Shown: positions 12,601 to 24,600 of the stretch, piece by piece
Numbering within the stretch: position 1 is the first letter of the stretch
How the letters are laid out: every line of letters starts with the position of its first letter
Assembly (NCBI RefSeq): GCF_027409185.1
Contig: NC_084465.1
Coordinates: forward strand, 27,321,864-27,385,863
Reading direction: 5' to 3'
DNA: 64,000 nucleotides
Source of the DNA: Cynocephalus volans
Lineage: Eukaryota > Chordata > Mammalia > Dermoptera > Cynocephalidae
Notes under the pieces: model-generated
The model's input: the letters and a program-made list of their open reading frames with translations, nothing else
Told to the model about the DNA's origin: nothing
Database searches by the model: none
Program-made: the position numbers and the translations under genes

Positions 12601-15600
12601 CAAAAATGACCTCGATGGGGCCTCTGCTCTACTGGCCCAAGTGATTTGAACATGCTGGGCTTGCGCATAAGTTGTATGCTACAGGTGTGTGTGTGTGGTA
12701 GGTGGTGTGTGCCCGTGTGTGCACCTCACCTGTGATCTTGGCTGTGAAGGGGCTCCCCGGGATGTGCTTGTCATCAAAGCGCACTATGATGCTGTAGTCT
12801 CCAGGTGCTGTGGGCAGGTAGGACACAGTACAGGTGCCATCCTTGTTGTCCTTGCAGGTGATCTCTGCCTTGGACGGGCCTTCCACAGCCAGCGACAGAC
12901 CCCCTGTAGGTGGAGGTGGGGCTGAGATCAGAGGTCCTGCCCTTACCCTGCACCTGGCTAGACTCCACCCCAACCCTCTGCCTGTGGCTCCCCTCACCTT
13001 CCCCAGCATCCTTGGTGACAATGGTGAAGGTGGCCGGCTTATTGACCATGCCGTGGCTCAGGCCTGGACCGTAGGCACTGACATGGCGGCTGTTGATGGC
13101 GTCCACATAGAACTGCAGGGGGCTCCCTGGGGGGAGACAGAGAAGGGGGGCTGGGTCAGCAGCAGAAACAGGAGCTGCCTGCATCCACCATGGCCCCCAG
13201 CACCTTCCAGCAGCCTCCCTGCTGAGCCCAACATCTTTGCCATAGGGTCTCAGCTTGGAGAAGTCTGTCTCCCACAAGACAGAAGCCTCCCCAAGGCCTC
13301 GCGTGGTCTCTGCATGCAGTAGGCACTCAATACGTATTTGCTGAAAGGAGGAAAGCAGGACTGAAGCTACTGTCAGTTCCTCTCACCCCAGCCCAAGCGT
13401 GGCCTGGCTCCCGACTCACCAGGGATGTGGTTGCCGTCATACTTGATCCCCATGTGGTGCAGGCCTTTCTCGGTGGGCGCGTACCTCACTGTGATGGTGC
13501 CGTCCTTATTGTCGGTGATGTTGGGTCGCGCAGTCTTCCCAGAGGGCATCCGCACCTCCCCTGCAGGGCAGACACTGTTAAATGGGGGGCCCCAAATTCT
13601 CCTACCTCAACCCCCCTCCTGTGTCATTTTGCTTCCACCCCAGCCACCAGGTGCCAGGAGACAGCCCAGAGCAGCGGGATGAATCTGAACTGGGAGCCAG
13701 ACTGCTTGAATCTGAGTTCCAGCTCTGCCCAACTTGCTGTGTGACCTTGGGTAGCTCACTCCCTCTCCCTGGGCCCCAGTTTTCATCTCCAAGAGAAGGA
13801 AGGGGCTAGGGCTAGAAGAAGCCTCTCTCCCCTCTGAGCCTTCATGCCTATGGCTGCAGGGTAGTACCTGTGAGCTCCCCTTTCTGCATGGTGAAGGGGA
13901 TGACCAGGTTGAAGGGCCTCAGCATGGACTCCATTGACTCCACGGGCACCACTGGCTCCTCTGTGGCCTGTGGCAGGTAAGAGGGAATAGTCATTGGCTG
14001 GGGAAAGCCTGGGAGCTTGGCCTGTGTGCACCAAGACTGAAGTCAGAGAGTGAGGAAACAAAAGATGGTTAATGGTGAAACCAGAGCGGCAGGAGAAGTG
14101 TGTCAGCTGCAAGAGAAGGGGTGCGGCGCCCAGCTTGGGGGTTCCATCTGCCCAGCCTGACTCCCACCTGCTTCCTAAGAGGCCCCCAAACCATGCCCCA
14201 GCCCTGGCTGCAGAGGGATAGAAGAAGAAATGGAGGAAGGGGGAGGAGAAAGAGGGCGAGGCCTGCTGGTGGGAGGTGGCAGTACCCAGTGTGCAGGGCA
14301 GGCACCGGGCCGGGGAGGAGCGTAGGGCTGGTGCAGCGGTGGCACTTCAGAGGGCTCCTCCTCATGGGGCAGGGGGTCACACGCCTGGGGAGGCAAGGCA
14401 CGGGGAACAGGATGTGGCAGGCCCAAGGGACCAGGAGCTGACTCAGAGAATGCCCAAGGACCTGATGTCCTGGGTGGGTATCTTGGGTGCTCTACCCTCT
14501 GGAGGGATTCTTCCTCCTGCAGGGCTGCCTCTGGGGAGATGGAGCTGGGGCAATGGGCCTGAGGGTCCAAGAGGAACACCGCGAGTTCCTCCAGAGACAG
14601 CTGCCGTCTCTGGGGCCAGAGGCGGGGCTGTGCCCACCTCCCACTGTGGGAGGCTGAAGGGAAAGCAAAGGCTTGGTGCTGGAGCACTCTGGCCCCAGGC
14701 TCCATCAGATGTGGGAACAGGTGCTGTGATCTTGCTGCTGCTACTAAGAGGACGTGGGCCCCACCTGCCCCAGCCGCCTTCAAGCCCTGCTGTGGCCGCG
14801 GAGCTTACCAGCACGTGGAAGGGGCTGTTGGGGATGTGCTCGCCCCCAAAGCGGATGGTGATGACGTACTTGCCCGGCTCGGGCGCCGTGTAGTAGATGT
14901 CAAAGGTACCGTCATGGTTCTCAACCACGTCCACGTCGAGCTCTGCCCCGTCCGGTGTGGACACCGTGCATGTCACCTTCCCCTTGCCAGCTGCCTTGGC
15001 GTCCACTGTGATCACGGTCTCCTCTCCAATCTGGATACGGGGGCCCAGGCATGCACCTGCCACCAGAAGAGCCAGGTCAGGGGGCTGTGGGGGCTGCACT
15101 CAGCACCTCAGCCCACAGCCAGAAGGGAAGAGGAAGGCACTCACCCAGGCCGTGGCCGCCAATGGACACTGGAAAAAAGAAAAAAAGCATGAGGCCGGGC
15201 AGCATGAGGCCGGGCAGTGCTCGGGGTGGAGGTGGGTGGGCTCTCTGACTAGCAGTCCCCTGGGGGCTGCGCCAGGGATCTGGAAGAGCTTTGAGGGGGC
15301 TGGATGGTGGGCAGGGCAGGGGAAGTGGGGTGGACGCTAACCTGTGACAAGGCACTTGCTGGCGTCCCCAGTGGGCACAGCATGGATGCGGAAGGGTGAG
15401 TAGGGGATCTCGTCGCCACCGTACTTGATGGTGATGGTGTACCGGCCACTCATGTCCGGCAGGTAGGACACAGTGTACGTGCCGTCCCCGTTGTCTCGGA
15501 TATTGGCCTTCTTGGGCTTACCCTCAGGGTCCTGGGGCAGAAACGGAGGTCAAGGCCTACCTGTGCCTAGCACCTGACCTGGGGGGCAGCTGTGTGTGGA

Positions 15601-18600
15601 CTCACCAGGATCTGGACAGTGAGCAGACCCTCCCCAGCATCCCGAGCATCGATGGTGAACTCCACGGGCAGGCTGGCAGGAATGCCGGAGGCATTGAGGC
15701 CAGGGCCGCTGGCCCGCACCTTGCTGGCATCATGGGCTGGAAGCACCTTGATCTTGAAGGGGCTAAAGGGGCAGAAAAAGTGGACAGTTGGCTGGGGGTA
15801 GGGGGTAGGGGTCCCATCTCAGCTTGGGCTTGCAGTCCTCTCCACACAAGGGCAGGAGGGATGACTCCGTGTGGCAGGGAGAAGGACCCATTCCCAGGAG
15901 CCAGATCACAACCTGAATCTTGGGGAGGGTCACTTGGGAATCCCCTTAACAGAGCCTGAGCATTTCTTCTCCATTCCCCAGGATGATGCTGTGGTTTGTT
16001 TAAAGAGGAGGGTCCAGGAGGATGCCCTCTCCCAGGCCTCTAGTGCTTTTCCTAAGGCACTAACTTTGTAACAGGCCCAGGGGCTGTGCCGCCTTTAGGG
16101 CAGAGAACCCTGGGGAAGAGCAGGAGGGGGCAGCTGAGATTGGATGAGGCTCAGACAAGCAGGAGGGGTGACCCTGCAGGTGTGGCCCCAGAGCTCAGCT
16201 CCAGCTGGGAGCCCAGAGCTGTTCCTCACCTGCGTGGCACCTCCTGGTCGGCATACTTGACAGCTACTGTGTAGGGCCCATCAGTGGCTGGGGTATAGTG
16301 GACAGTATGGGTGCCATCCCCCTTGTCACGCACCTCCACAGGTTCAGCCACACCTGCGCAAGGGCAGAGGGGTCAGCGGAACCTCCTGGCACCCTGCCCC
16401 GCCCTCCTCCACCCTGCCCCAGACATTCTATACCTGTGGGGCCCAGCACGGCCACCTGCAGGGGGGCCCGGCCTGCTTGACTGCAGTCCACCGTGAAGGT
16501 CTGGGGTACCCGGGCCCTGACACCAGCTCCCAGCCCTGGCCCCGAACACTTCACCTTCCCAGGGTCCACCACATCCTTCACCGGCACCCGGAATGGGCTC
16601 CCTGCGAGGAGAAGGACATCAGTCCCTACCCACCTGCCTCGGAGGGTCTCTTTGGCACTGAGGAACCACAGAGAACAGGGCCTTCCCTGCCTTCGAAATG
16701 CCCACAGGGAAGCCAGACCACCATGTGAAAATGCCTAGGAACTTGCTAAGAAAACATAAACAAGAGTAGATGAACTTGGCTGCAGATAGAGGCTGGGCAA
16801 ACCTCATTAATTTGGGCCACAGGCTTGGATGAAGGCCTTCCTAATTCAATAAAATGTTAAAAATGGATTATTTTTTAAAAATAAAATGCATTTTTAACAT
16901 TGTGGCTGATATAATAAAAAAAGAAGTGAAATTAGACAAGGGGAAAAATGTCCAATTTCAACAGGCCCAAGTTATGCAATAATTGAAGACATGACACACC
17001 CAAGCAGCTTGGCCCTGCAGAACAGGGGAGTTCTCTGTGGATAATGAAAGGAGGAGGGCTCAAGGGCGTCCTTACTGAGCCAGCAAGAGTGGCCTGGGAG
17101 CTGTGTCTGAGTGACTGACCCCACAGTGAGTGGACCTTCACGACCAAGGTCTGGCACTCCAGGCAAGGGGCAAGGACGCCTGAGTTGGGCCACTAGGAAT
17201 GAACTGGAGGGGCTGTCACATCCACAGCACCCACCCCCCTGCCTCCTGCTGGCTGGGCTCCTGCCTGACCTGCAGACGGGGTCCCCTCTGCGAGTCTCCA
17301 CAGCCACCTTCTTCCAGTTTCCCTCTCACAGAGAGTGCACCTGCAGCCCTCCCTTGCCTTCCCTGAGCTCCCCACCCGCTCTGCACACCTGGGATGGGCC
17401 GCCCCCCAAAGGTGATGTTGACATCGTAGTCTCCGGGGGTGAAGGGGATGTACTCCACAGTGCAGCTACCATCCTTGTTGTCCTTGCAGGACATCTTGGC
17501 TTCTGAGGGGCCCTCGATGGCTAGGCCTAGGCCCCCGGTGCCAGCTCCCCTGCAAGATGAGATGAGACCCCCTGTGAGCTCCACTAGGACTAGTGAGTGG
17601 AGATGGCGGAGCCCCTGAATGGGGGTGCAGGGAGGAAAAGGGGGGCAGGCTGCTGGGGGCCCTGTGGAGGAGGGGTGAGCTACAGGGGCTGATCTGGGAT
17701 CCTGGGGGAGGTTTGCTACGGTGTCACCCATGAAAGGGGATGGGGTGGAGGTGAAGCACAGACAGGACAAATGAGGAGGGCAAGGGGCTGGACCCAGGGT
17801 GGCCCCAGCCTCAGGTCAAGGTTAGGAAAAGGGGAGGATACCTGGTTTCCACAGTGAAGCGGTTGGCCTTGTTGACCAAGCCACTCTCCAGGCCTGGTCC
17901 AAAGGCCCGGACGCGGGTAGGGTCACAGCCCTCGGTCACGCCCACTCGGAAGGGGCTCTTGGGCACAGCTACCTCATCATACAGCACCTCCACCAAATGC
18001 ACGCCTGGAAGCCGGCCACATGGAGTCAGTCGGAGGTGTGCACCTCCAGCACCCCACCCGTCCCGAGAATGCTGCGGTCAGATTCCCAGCCACGCCACGC
18101 CCAGCCCGGCCCCTCACCCTCTTCATAGGCCGTGTACTGCACTCGGTAGGTGCCATCCCCGTTGTCTGTCACGTAGGTGTCCGTCTTAGCGCCCGAGGGG
18201 TTGAGCACACGAGCCGTCACATGGTTGCCACCTGTGGCTGTTAGGGATCTTGCGTCCACAGTGAACTCAGTGGTCACCTCCCGCAGGACACCTGGGTCCC
18301 AGGAAAAGAGTGCTCAGCGTGGGTTGGGACAGCCTTCACAGTCACTCCCCGTTCCCTGCACTCCTCTCCCCAGCTCTGAGACTGCTCCTCTGAGTGGAGC
18401 CCAGACACCCCCTCTGCACCCAGGCCATCTCCGCAGCCTCTGCCCTCCTCCGTCCACCATCTGGTGCCCTCCTCTGTTCACATCAGTCACCCACCAGGCT
18501 GCAGGCCCTCGGGGGCGTGTCTGGGTCATACATCGCTCTGCCCACCCCTGCCTAGCCCAGGGTCTGGCTCCCAGTGGTCCACTCTCACTCTCTCCTGCTT

Positions 18601-21600
18601 CTCGTCACCCTCAACCCCAAAGCTTTCTCTAGAGCAGGGTTCTTAGCTTTTTTGGTTCAGGGACGCCGTAAGCTGATGAAAGAAAGGATCTCCCCAGAAA
18701 AATGCCCAGGGGAAGATACAACTTAGCCACAGGGGCAGAGGCCCATCTCCATGCCCTGCTCTTCACTGTGGCTCCTGCTCTGGGTTGTCAGGGCCCCTAA
18801 GGACTCAGCCTGCCCTGAGAGCTCTCCCTTCACCCCAGGTTGCTCTCCAGCCCTCAGCCAGCACCTCCTCTCTCACTCACCGTGTGGCTCCACACCGGGC
18901 CCCGAGACCTTGATGCCACTTGTGTCGACAGCAGGCTGCACGTGGACACGGGTAGGGAATTTGGGTACGGGGTGCCCGCCATACTTGATGGTGATGGTGT
19001 AGGTGCCGGGGAAGGCAGGGCTGTAGGTGATGTGGTAGGTGCCATCGGCATTGTTGTGGATCAGCACCTCGGCCTTGACGCCAGCGTCAGACAGGATCTC
19101 GATGGTCAGCTCGGCCTCGCCCGCCTCCGAGCAGTCCACAGTGAAGGTGGCTGCCTCACCAGCCTTGCCACGTTCCAGGCCCGGCCCACTGGCCCGCACC
19201 TTGCTCGGGTCGAACACGGGCCGGATGGTGGCCTTGAAGGGTGAGCCAGGGATGTGGGCTTCAGCAAACAGGATGTTAATGGTGTACTCGCCTGGCTCCG
19301 TGGGCAGGTAGCTGACAGCACACGAACCGTCCCCATTGTCTTGGCACTCGATCTTGGCCTCGCAGGGGCCCTCCACTGTCAGCCCCAGGCCACCTGTGCC
19401 AGCCCCCTTGGTGTCGATTGAGAAGGGTGCGGGGGTGCCTACCAGTCCGCCCTTGAGACCAGGGCCATAAGCACAGACCTGGGGGGAGGAGAAGGTGTGT
19501 GTGTTCCCTACTCCTGGCCTCTCCCAAGCCCAGCCTTCATGGCGTCCCACCCAGCTAAGCACCTCCAGCTGTAGCGGCTACTGCAGACAACTTGTAACAA
19601 TTCTGCATGAGGACGTGGAGGCGGAGAGATGAAATCATCTGTCCCAGTGAGTGGACTGGGATTCAAGCCCAGCTCTGACTCCAAGGCTAGGCTCTTAATA
19701 ACTAAGTTGTCTCCAAGGCAGGTCCTGGGGTGGGGGATGGCCTTGGCCCTGGGTCCTTGGCTGTGCCCACTCCAGATACTAAGTTCCTCTGGCCTCTGCC
19801 TTTGCGACTCATCCATCTTCCCTACAAGCCCCCAACGCCAAGCTCCTACCAGCCCCTATCTCCTCACCTTGGAAGGGTCAGGGGGCAGGACACCTTCCAC
19901 GGCAAAGGGGCTGCCAGGCACTGGGTGACCGTCGTAGGTGATTTCCACCTTGTAAGGCCCCTCCTCAGGGGGCATGTAGCGCACAGCCTGGGCTTCAGCT
20001 CCACCCCCGGGCTCCAGCTTGCAGGGGATGGGTCGTCGGGAGGGTGAGGTCATCCGCACGTCCAGCTGGCCCTGACCGCCGGCCCCGCGTGTGTTCACGG
20101 AGAATGCTTGTTCCTGCCCCACAGCCACCTCTGTGTACGGGGCAAGGGACACCATGAGCAGAGACTCCGGCCCACCCCACCCAACACCCCACACTCCCAG
20201 GGGAGATCTTGCTCCACTTACTGCTGTTGAGGCCTTGAACTTTGACTTTGCTGAGGTCCAAGGGGGGTGCCACATTCACCACAAAGGGGCTCTTGGGGAC
20301 AGGATCCCCGCCATACGTCACTGTCACGGCCATGTTGCCCTGTTGGTACAACAGTATGTCAGAACCGGGTGACTTAGACACAGCCAGGCAACATCTCCTT
20401 AGCTGATGTGGACTCAGGCTCAGAGATCCACAGCAAAAGAGAGGGTGGGGGCAGGAAAGGGGCCGAGGGGGTTGGAGCACACCTGCTGGACAGCTGTGTA
20501 CTTGACGGTGTAGGAGTAGTCATGGTTGTCTATAATTTCAAAGTCCCGCACAGCCTCACCCTTGGCTGCCCCAGCAAACTGCACATCCAGCTTGGCCTTG
20601 CCAGCTCCCTTGGTCAGCACGGTGAAGTGAGTGGGCTTCCCAACTTCCACACCTGCAAGCCCACCAGAGATGGCGGTTAGGGCCTGGCAGCCACAGGACC
20701 CAACGTCATGCCAGCCCCAGGCCCTGCCCAGATGCCTACCAGTGCGGTTCAGCCCAGGCCCCTCAGCCTTGACCTTGCTGGCATCGTGGGACGGATCCAC
20801 CTTGATGTGGAAGGGGCTGGCAGGGATCTCCTACATGTGCAGAAGGCTCAGTCAGGGCTTTACAGAGGGGACCACACCCCTGTTCCAGGCTAGAGGCTGG
20901 GTCAGGCTGCCCCCCGGGGACCCAATGTGGACAAAGAGTCCTTTTATCTCCTCTGGGGCACCCTGCACCCACACAGAATGTGTTCTATCAGTGTCGGTGG
21001 AATTGTCCCTCCCTGTGCCCAGACGACAGCATCTCCCACTGCCTGCTTAGACCTGGGATGTGCAAAAGCCCAGGGGCTGGAGTACCTGGTTGGCAAACAG
21101 CACCATGATGGTGTAGCGGCCAGCCCCTGGGGGCGTGTACTTGACTGTGAAGGTGTCATTGTCATTCTTGATGATGTCGAAGTCGATGTCAGCCTCTGCA
21201 GGGCCCACCACGCCAGGGGCGCACTTGATGCCAATGCTCACATCGCCTGAGCGTAGGTAGGCAAGGGCGGTGAGTGTGGGCTCCGCAACCTCCCCCACCT
21301 GACGGATCCCACCCAGACCCCAGCCCTTCCCGCCAGGCACACACCTTGCCCCGCCTCGCTGCAGTCCACCGTGAAATAGGTGGGCTCGTTGGCCTTGAGA
21401 CCTGTCTTCTCCACGCCGGGGCCATACACTTTTACCCGCTCAGGGTGACTGCCCTCTCCCACGCTCACCTGTGGGGCGGGGTCAATGCTCAGCACAGTGC
21501 CCCTCCCACAAAGTCTCTCCCCCTCCCCCTTACTATGCCCCTAGCCATAGCTGGACCAGTCTTAGCCTCTACGTGGGGGCCTTGAGGTGGGGAGGGGTGG

Positions 21601-24600
21601 CAAGGGGCCAGGGACAGCAGCACCTCCTGCATGGGGCCCCACCCTCCCTCTGGGACACCTGGCAGTGGGCACTGGCAAGCTTGGAAGACGCACCCGGAAA
21701 GGACTCTTGGGCACGTTGACGCCTCCCCAGGAGATGATGATGGTGTGCTTAATGGGCTTGGTGGGCACGTAGGAGCAGCGGAAGGTACCATCACCATTGG
21801 GGATCACCTTGATGTCAATGGGGCAGCCGTCCGCGTCCTGTGGGTATCACCCAAGCAAGGGTCATAGCTGTGGCCTCCTCAGAGCACCCTCTGCTGGCCT
21901 TAGGCAGACGGGCCACCTCCTCCGTTCCCTCTGCCCACACGCTCACCCCCCACCCCCTGACGTCAGGTCATCTGAGCCTAAGGCCACGTGCTCTGGTGTC
22001 CAGAGCCCACCCTGGGAGCCAGGAGGCCTGACTCCAAGCCATCTGTGTGGCCTGCTCTCCCAACCTAGGTTTTCTCATCTCTGAAATGTGTTGGTCACGG
22101 AGAGGCTGGGCTAAATCAATGTTCCTAAAATTGAATAATGAGAGAAGAATCATCCTCTTGGACCTTCAAGAATATGTTCACTCATCTCTAGGGGTTAATG
22201 GACACCAGTTTGAGAAACTGACTAGGGAAACCAATGTGTTGCTTGGTGAAATCATTTTTCACTTGCAAAGTATTAGTACCAAAAATTAGTTTTTCGTAAA
22301 ATGTTTTTGAGATTATCATTAATAAGAAAACCTAAAATTTAAGATTTTCCGTAGGACTTATGGACCCATGAGAATCCTTCCTGCCTGCCTTTCTGTGATG
22401 CTGCAGTTGCCTTCAAGCAGGCCCCTGCCTAGGGTGTGAGGGGCAGCAGGGATTGGGCGATGGCCCACCTGGGCATAGAGCTTCAGGTCACCCTTGCCAG
22501 CTGCACGGGCGTCAATGGTGAACTCGGCAAGCTTGTCCACAATGCAGCCAGTGGGCTCCAGGCCAGGCCCGAAGGCCTTCACCTGTGGGGGCAGGAGAAG
22601 AAGGCTGGGTTGGGGCCTGGAGGAGGCCTGGTTCACCCCATCCCTGGGCCATTGTGCAGAGGCTGGGACTGCACCTTGTCCGGGAAGCAGTCGGGTGGGG
22701 CTGGATGGATGTGGGCAATGAAAGGCGAGTCACGGATGTCCTCATCGTCACAGATGACGTGCACAGCGTACTCCCCAGGCTCCGTGGGCCAGTACCGCAC
22801 ATCGCAGGAGCCGTCCCCCTTGTCGTCACACTCGATCTTGGCCTGCGAGGGCCCCTCAATGGAGAAGCCTGGGGTGAGGTGGGGAGGGTCAGAGGGCACA
22901 GAGGCAGCTTGGGCACTCAGGCTGGTCCCCCAACCCTCCCCACCTCCCCACCCCAGGCACTCTGACACTCCTCAGCATTCCGCCCCCATCCCCATTTATT
23001 CCACAGTGTCCCTCAGGCACACCCCTCCCCAGCAGTATTCCCACCTTCTGCCACCAGCCACTTACCCAGTGTCCCCACCTCCGTGCCAATGGCCTCCACC
23101 ACAAAGTCGGCTGACTTGCCGACCTGGCCAGTTTCCAAACCAGGACCCCAGGCCCGTACCTTCTGTACTCCTGCCTCTGGGCTCACCTGTACCTCGAAGG
23201 GGCTGGGGCGGAGAGGGAGCGGGGTCAATACCAGGAAGTGCCCCTGCCAGAGGTACCTCCTCCCTTTGTCCCTCAAGCTCCCATGCAGCTGACGGCCTCC
23301 ACAGGCGGGCATGGGGGCGGGCGGTGCCTACCTGCGGGGGATGGCATAGCTGCCCCATGTGATGGTCACCACATACTTCCCAGGCACCACAGGGTAGTAT
23401 TCGCACTCAAACACACCGTCGCCAGCCTCGCGTACCTTCACTGGCTCCTCCGTGCCCTCTGAGGAGATGGGAGTGGGGAGAGGGGAGTGTGGATCAGCCT
23501 TCTGCGAGTCCTGGTTCCTTGATCCCCTCAAGAACCCTTGGGACCCAGGCCCAGCCTGAAGGCAGTGCTATTAGGCGGCAGTGCTAAAACTCAGGGCAGG
23601 GACCATGTGTCATCCCTGTGCACAATAGCACAGCATAACACCTAGGGTGGAGAAAATCATTCCCAGCTTGCAGACTGGGAAACTGAGGCAGAGAGGAGAC
23701 ATCATGCCTAACATCCCATGATGCCTCTGGTACCCTGGGGGCATAGTGCTGGCTGTTACTGCCCTGACGGAATCAGAACCACTGGCCATATCTCCTCCAT
23801 GCTCCCGCACCCCCACCCCGGACTTGGGCCCTGGTACTCACTTGGCCCTTTGACTGTGACCTTGAGTTCCCCACTACCAGCGCCCTTGGTGAACACCTTG
23901 AAGTCAGCCACCTCTTTCACACGCACACCCTTGGGCTGCAGGCCTCTCCCAGAGGCGCGACAGGCATTGGGGTTACAGGCTGGGGAGAGGAGAGTTGTGG
24001 TGCTGAGGGGACTCGAACAGAGCCTTAGCCCCTCACCACTTGTCACTCACCTCACTGTGCACAGTCCTCCTGACCCCCTCACAGGCACAGGCTGTGGCCT
24101 CATGCAATCCTGCCCTGCACCCCCTGTGTCCCTGACAGAGTCTGAGCCGCTGGGAGCCATGCTGGGCAGGAAGCTGGCTATATGCCCTGTACCCAGCAGG
24201 TTACAAGAAACCCTTTCTGCTAGGGTTCTCAGAGCCAGTGCCACATGGGACAAGAGCAAGGCAGAGCCTGGGCTGCGAGTGGGCTAAGAGGGGTGGGGAA
24301 GGGCCCTTTACCCACCCCAAGGTCATCCACCTAGAGCCATCTGGGCCCTTTCAGAGCCACCATAGCAAACTTAGGAACTAAGTCATGCCACCAAACACCC
24401 AGCAATGCCATGAAACAAGAGCTATTCCATGTAACATGAAGCCTGCCATGGAACACAGGCGATGCACAGAAATCAGCCTGCCACAGAACATGGCTGGTGG
24501 TCACGAGCCCAGACCCTGCCGCTGAACACACGCAGAAGAGTTGGAATCTCAGGAAATGGCACAGAAACCTTGGGGTGCCACAAAACAGGTGATGACATGT

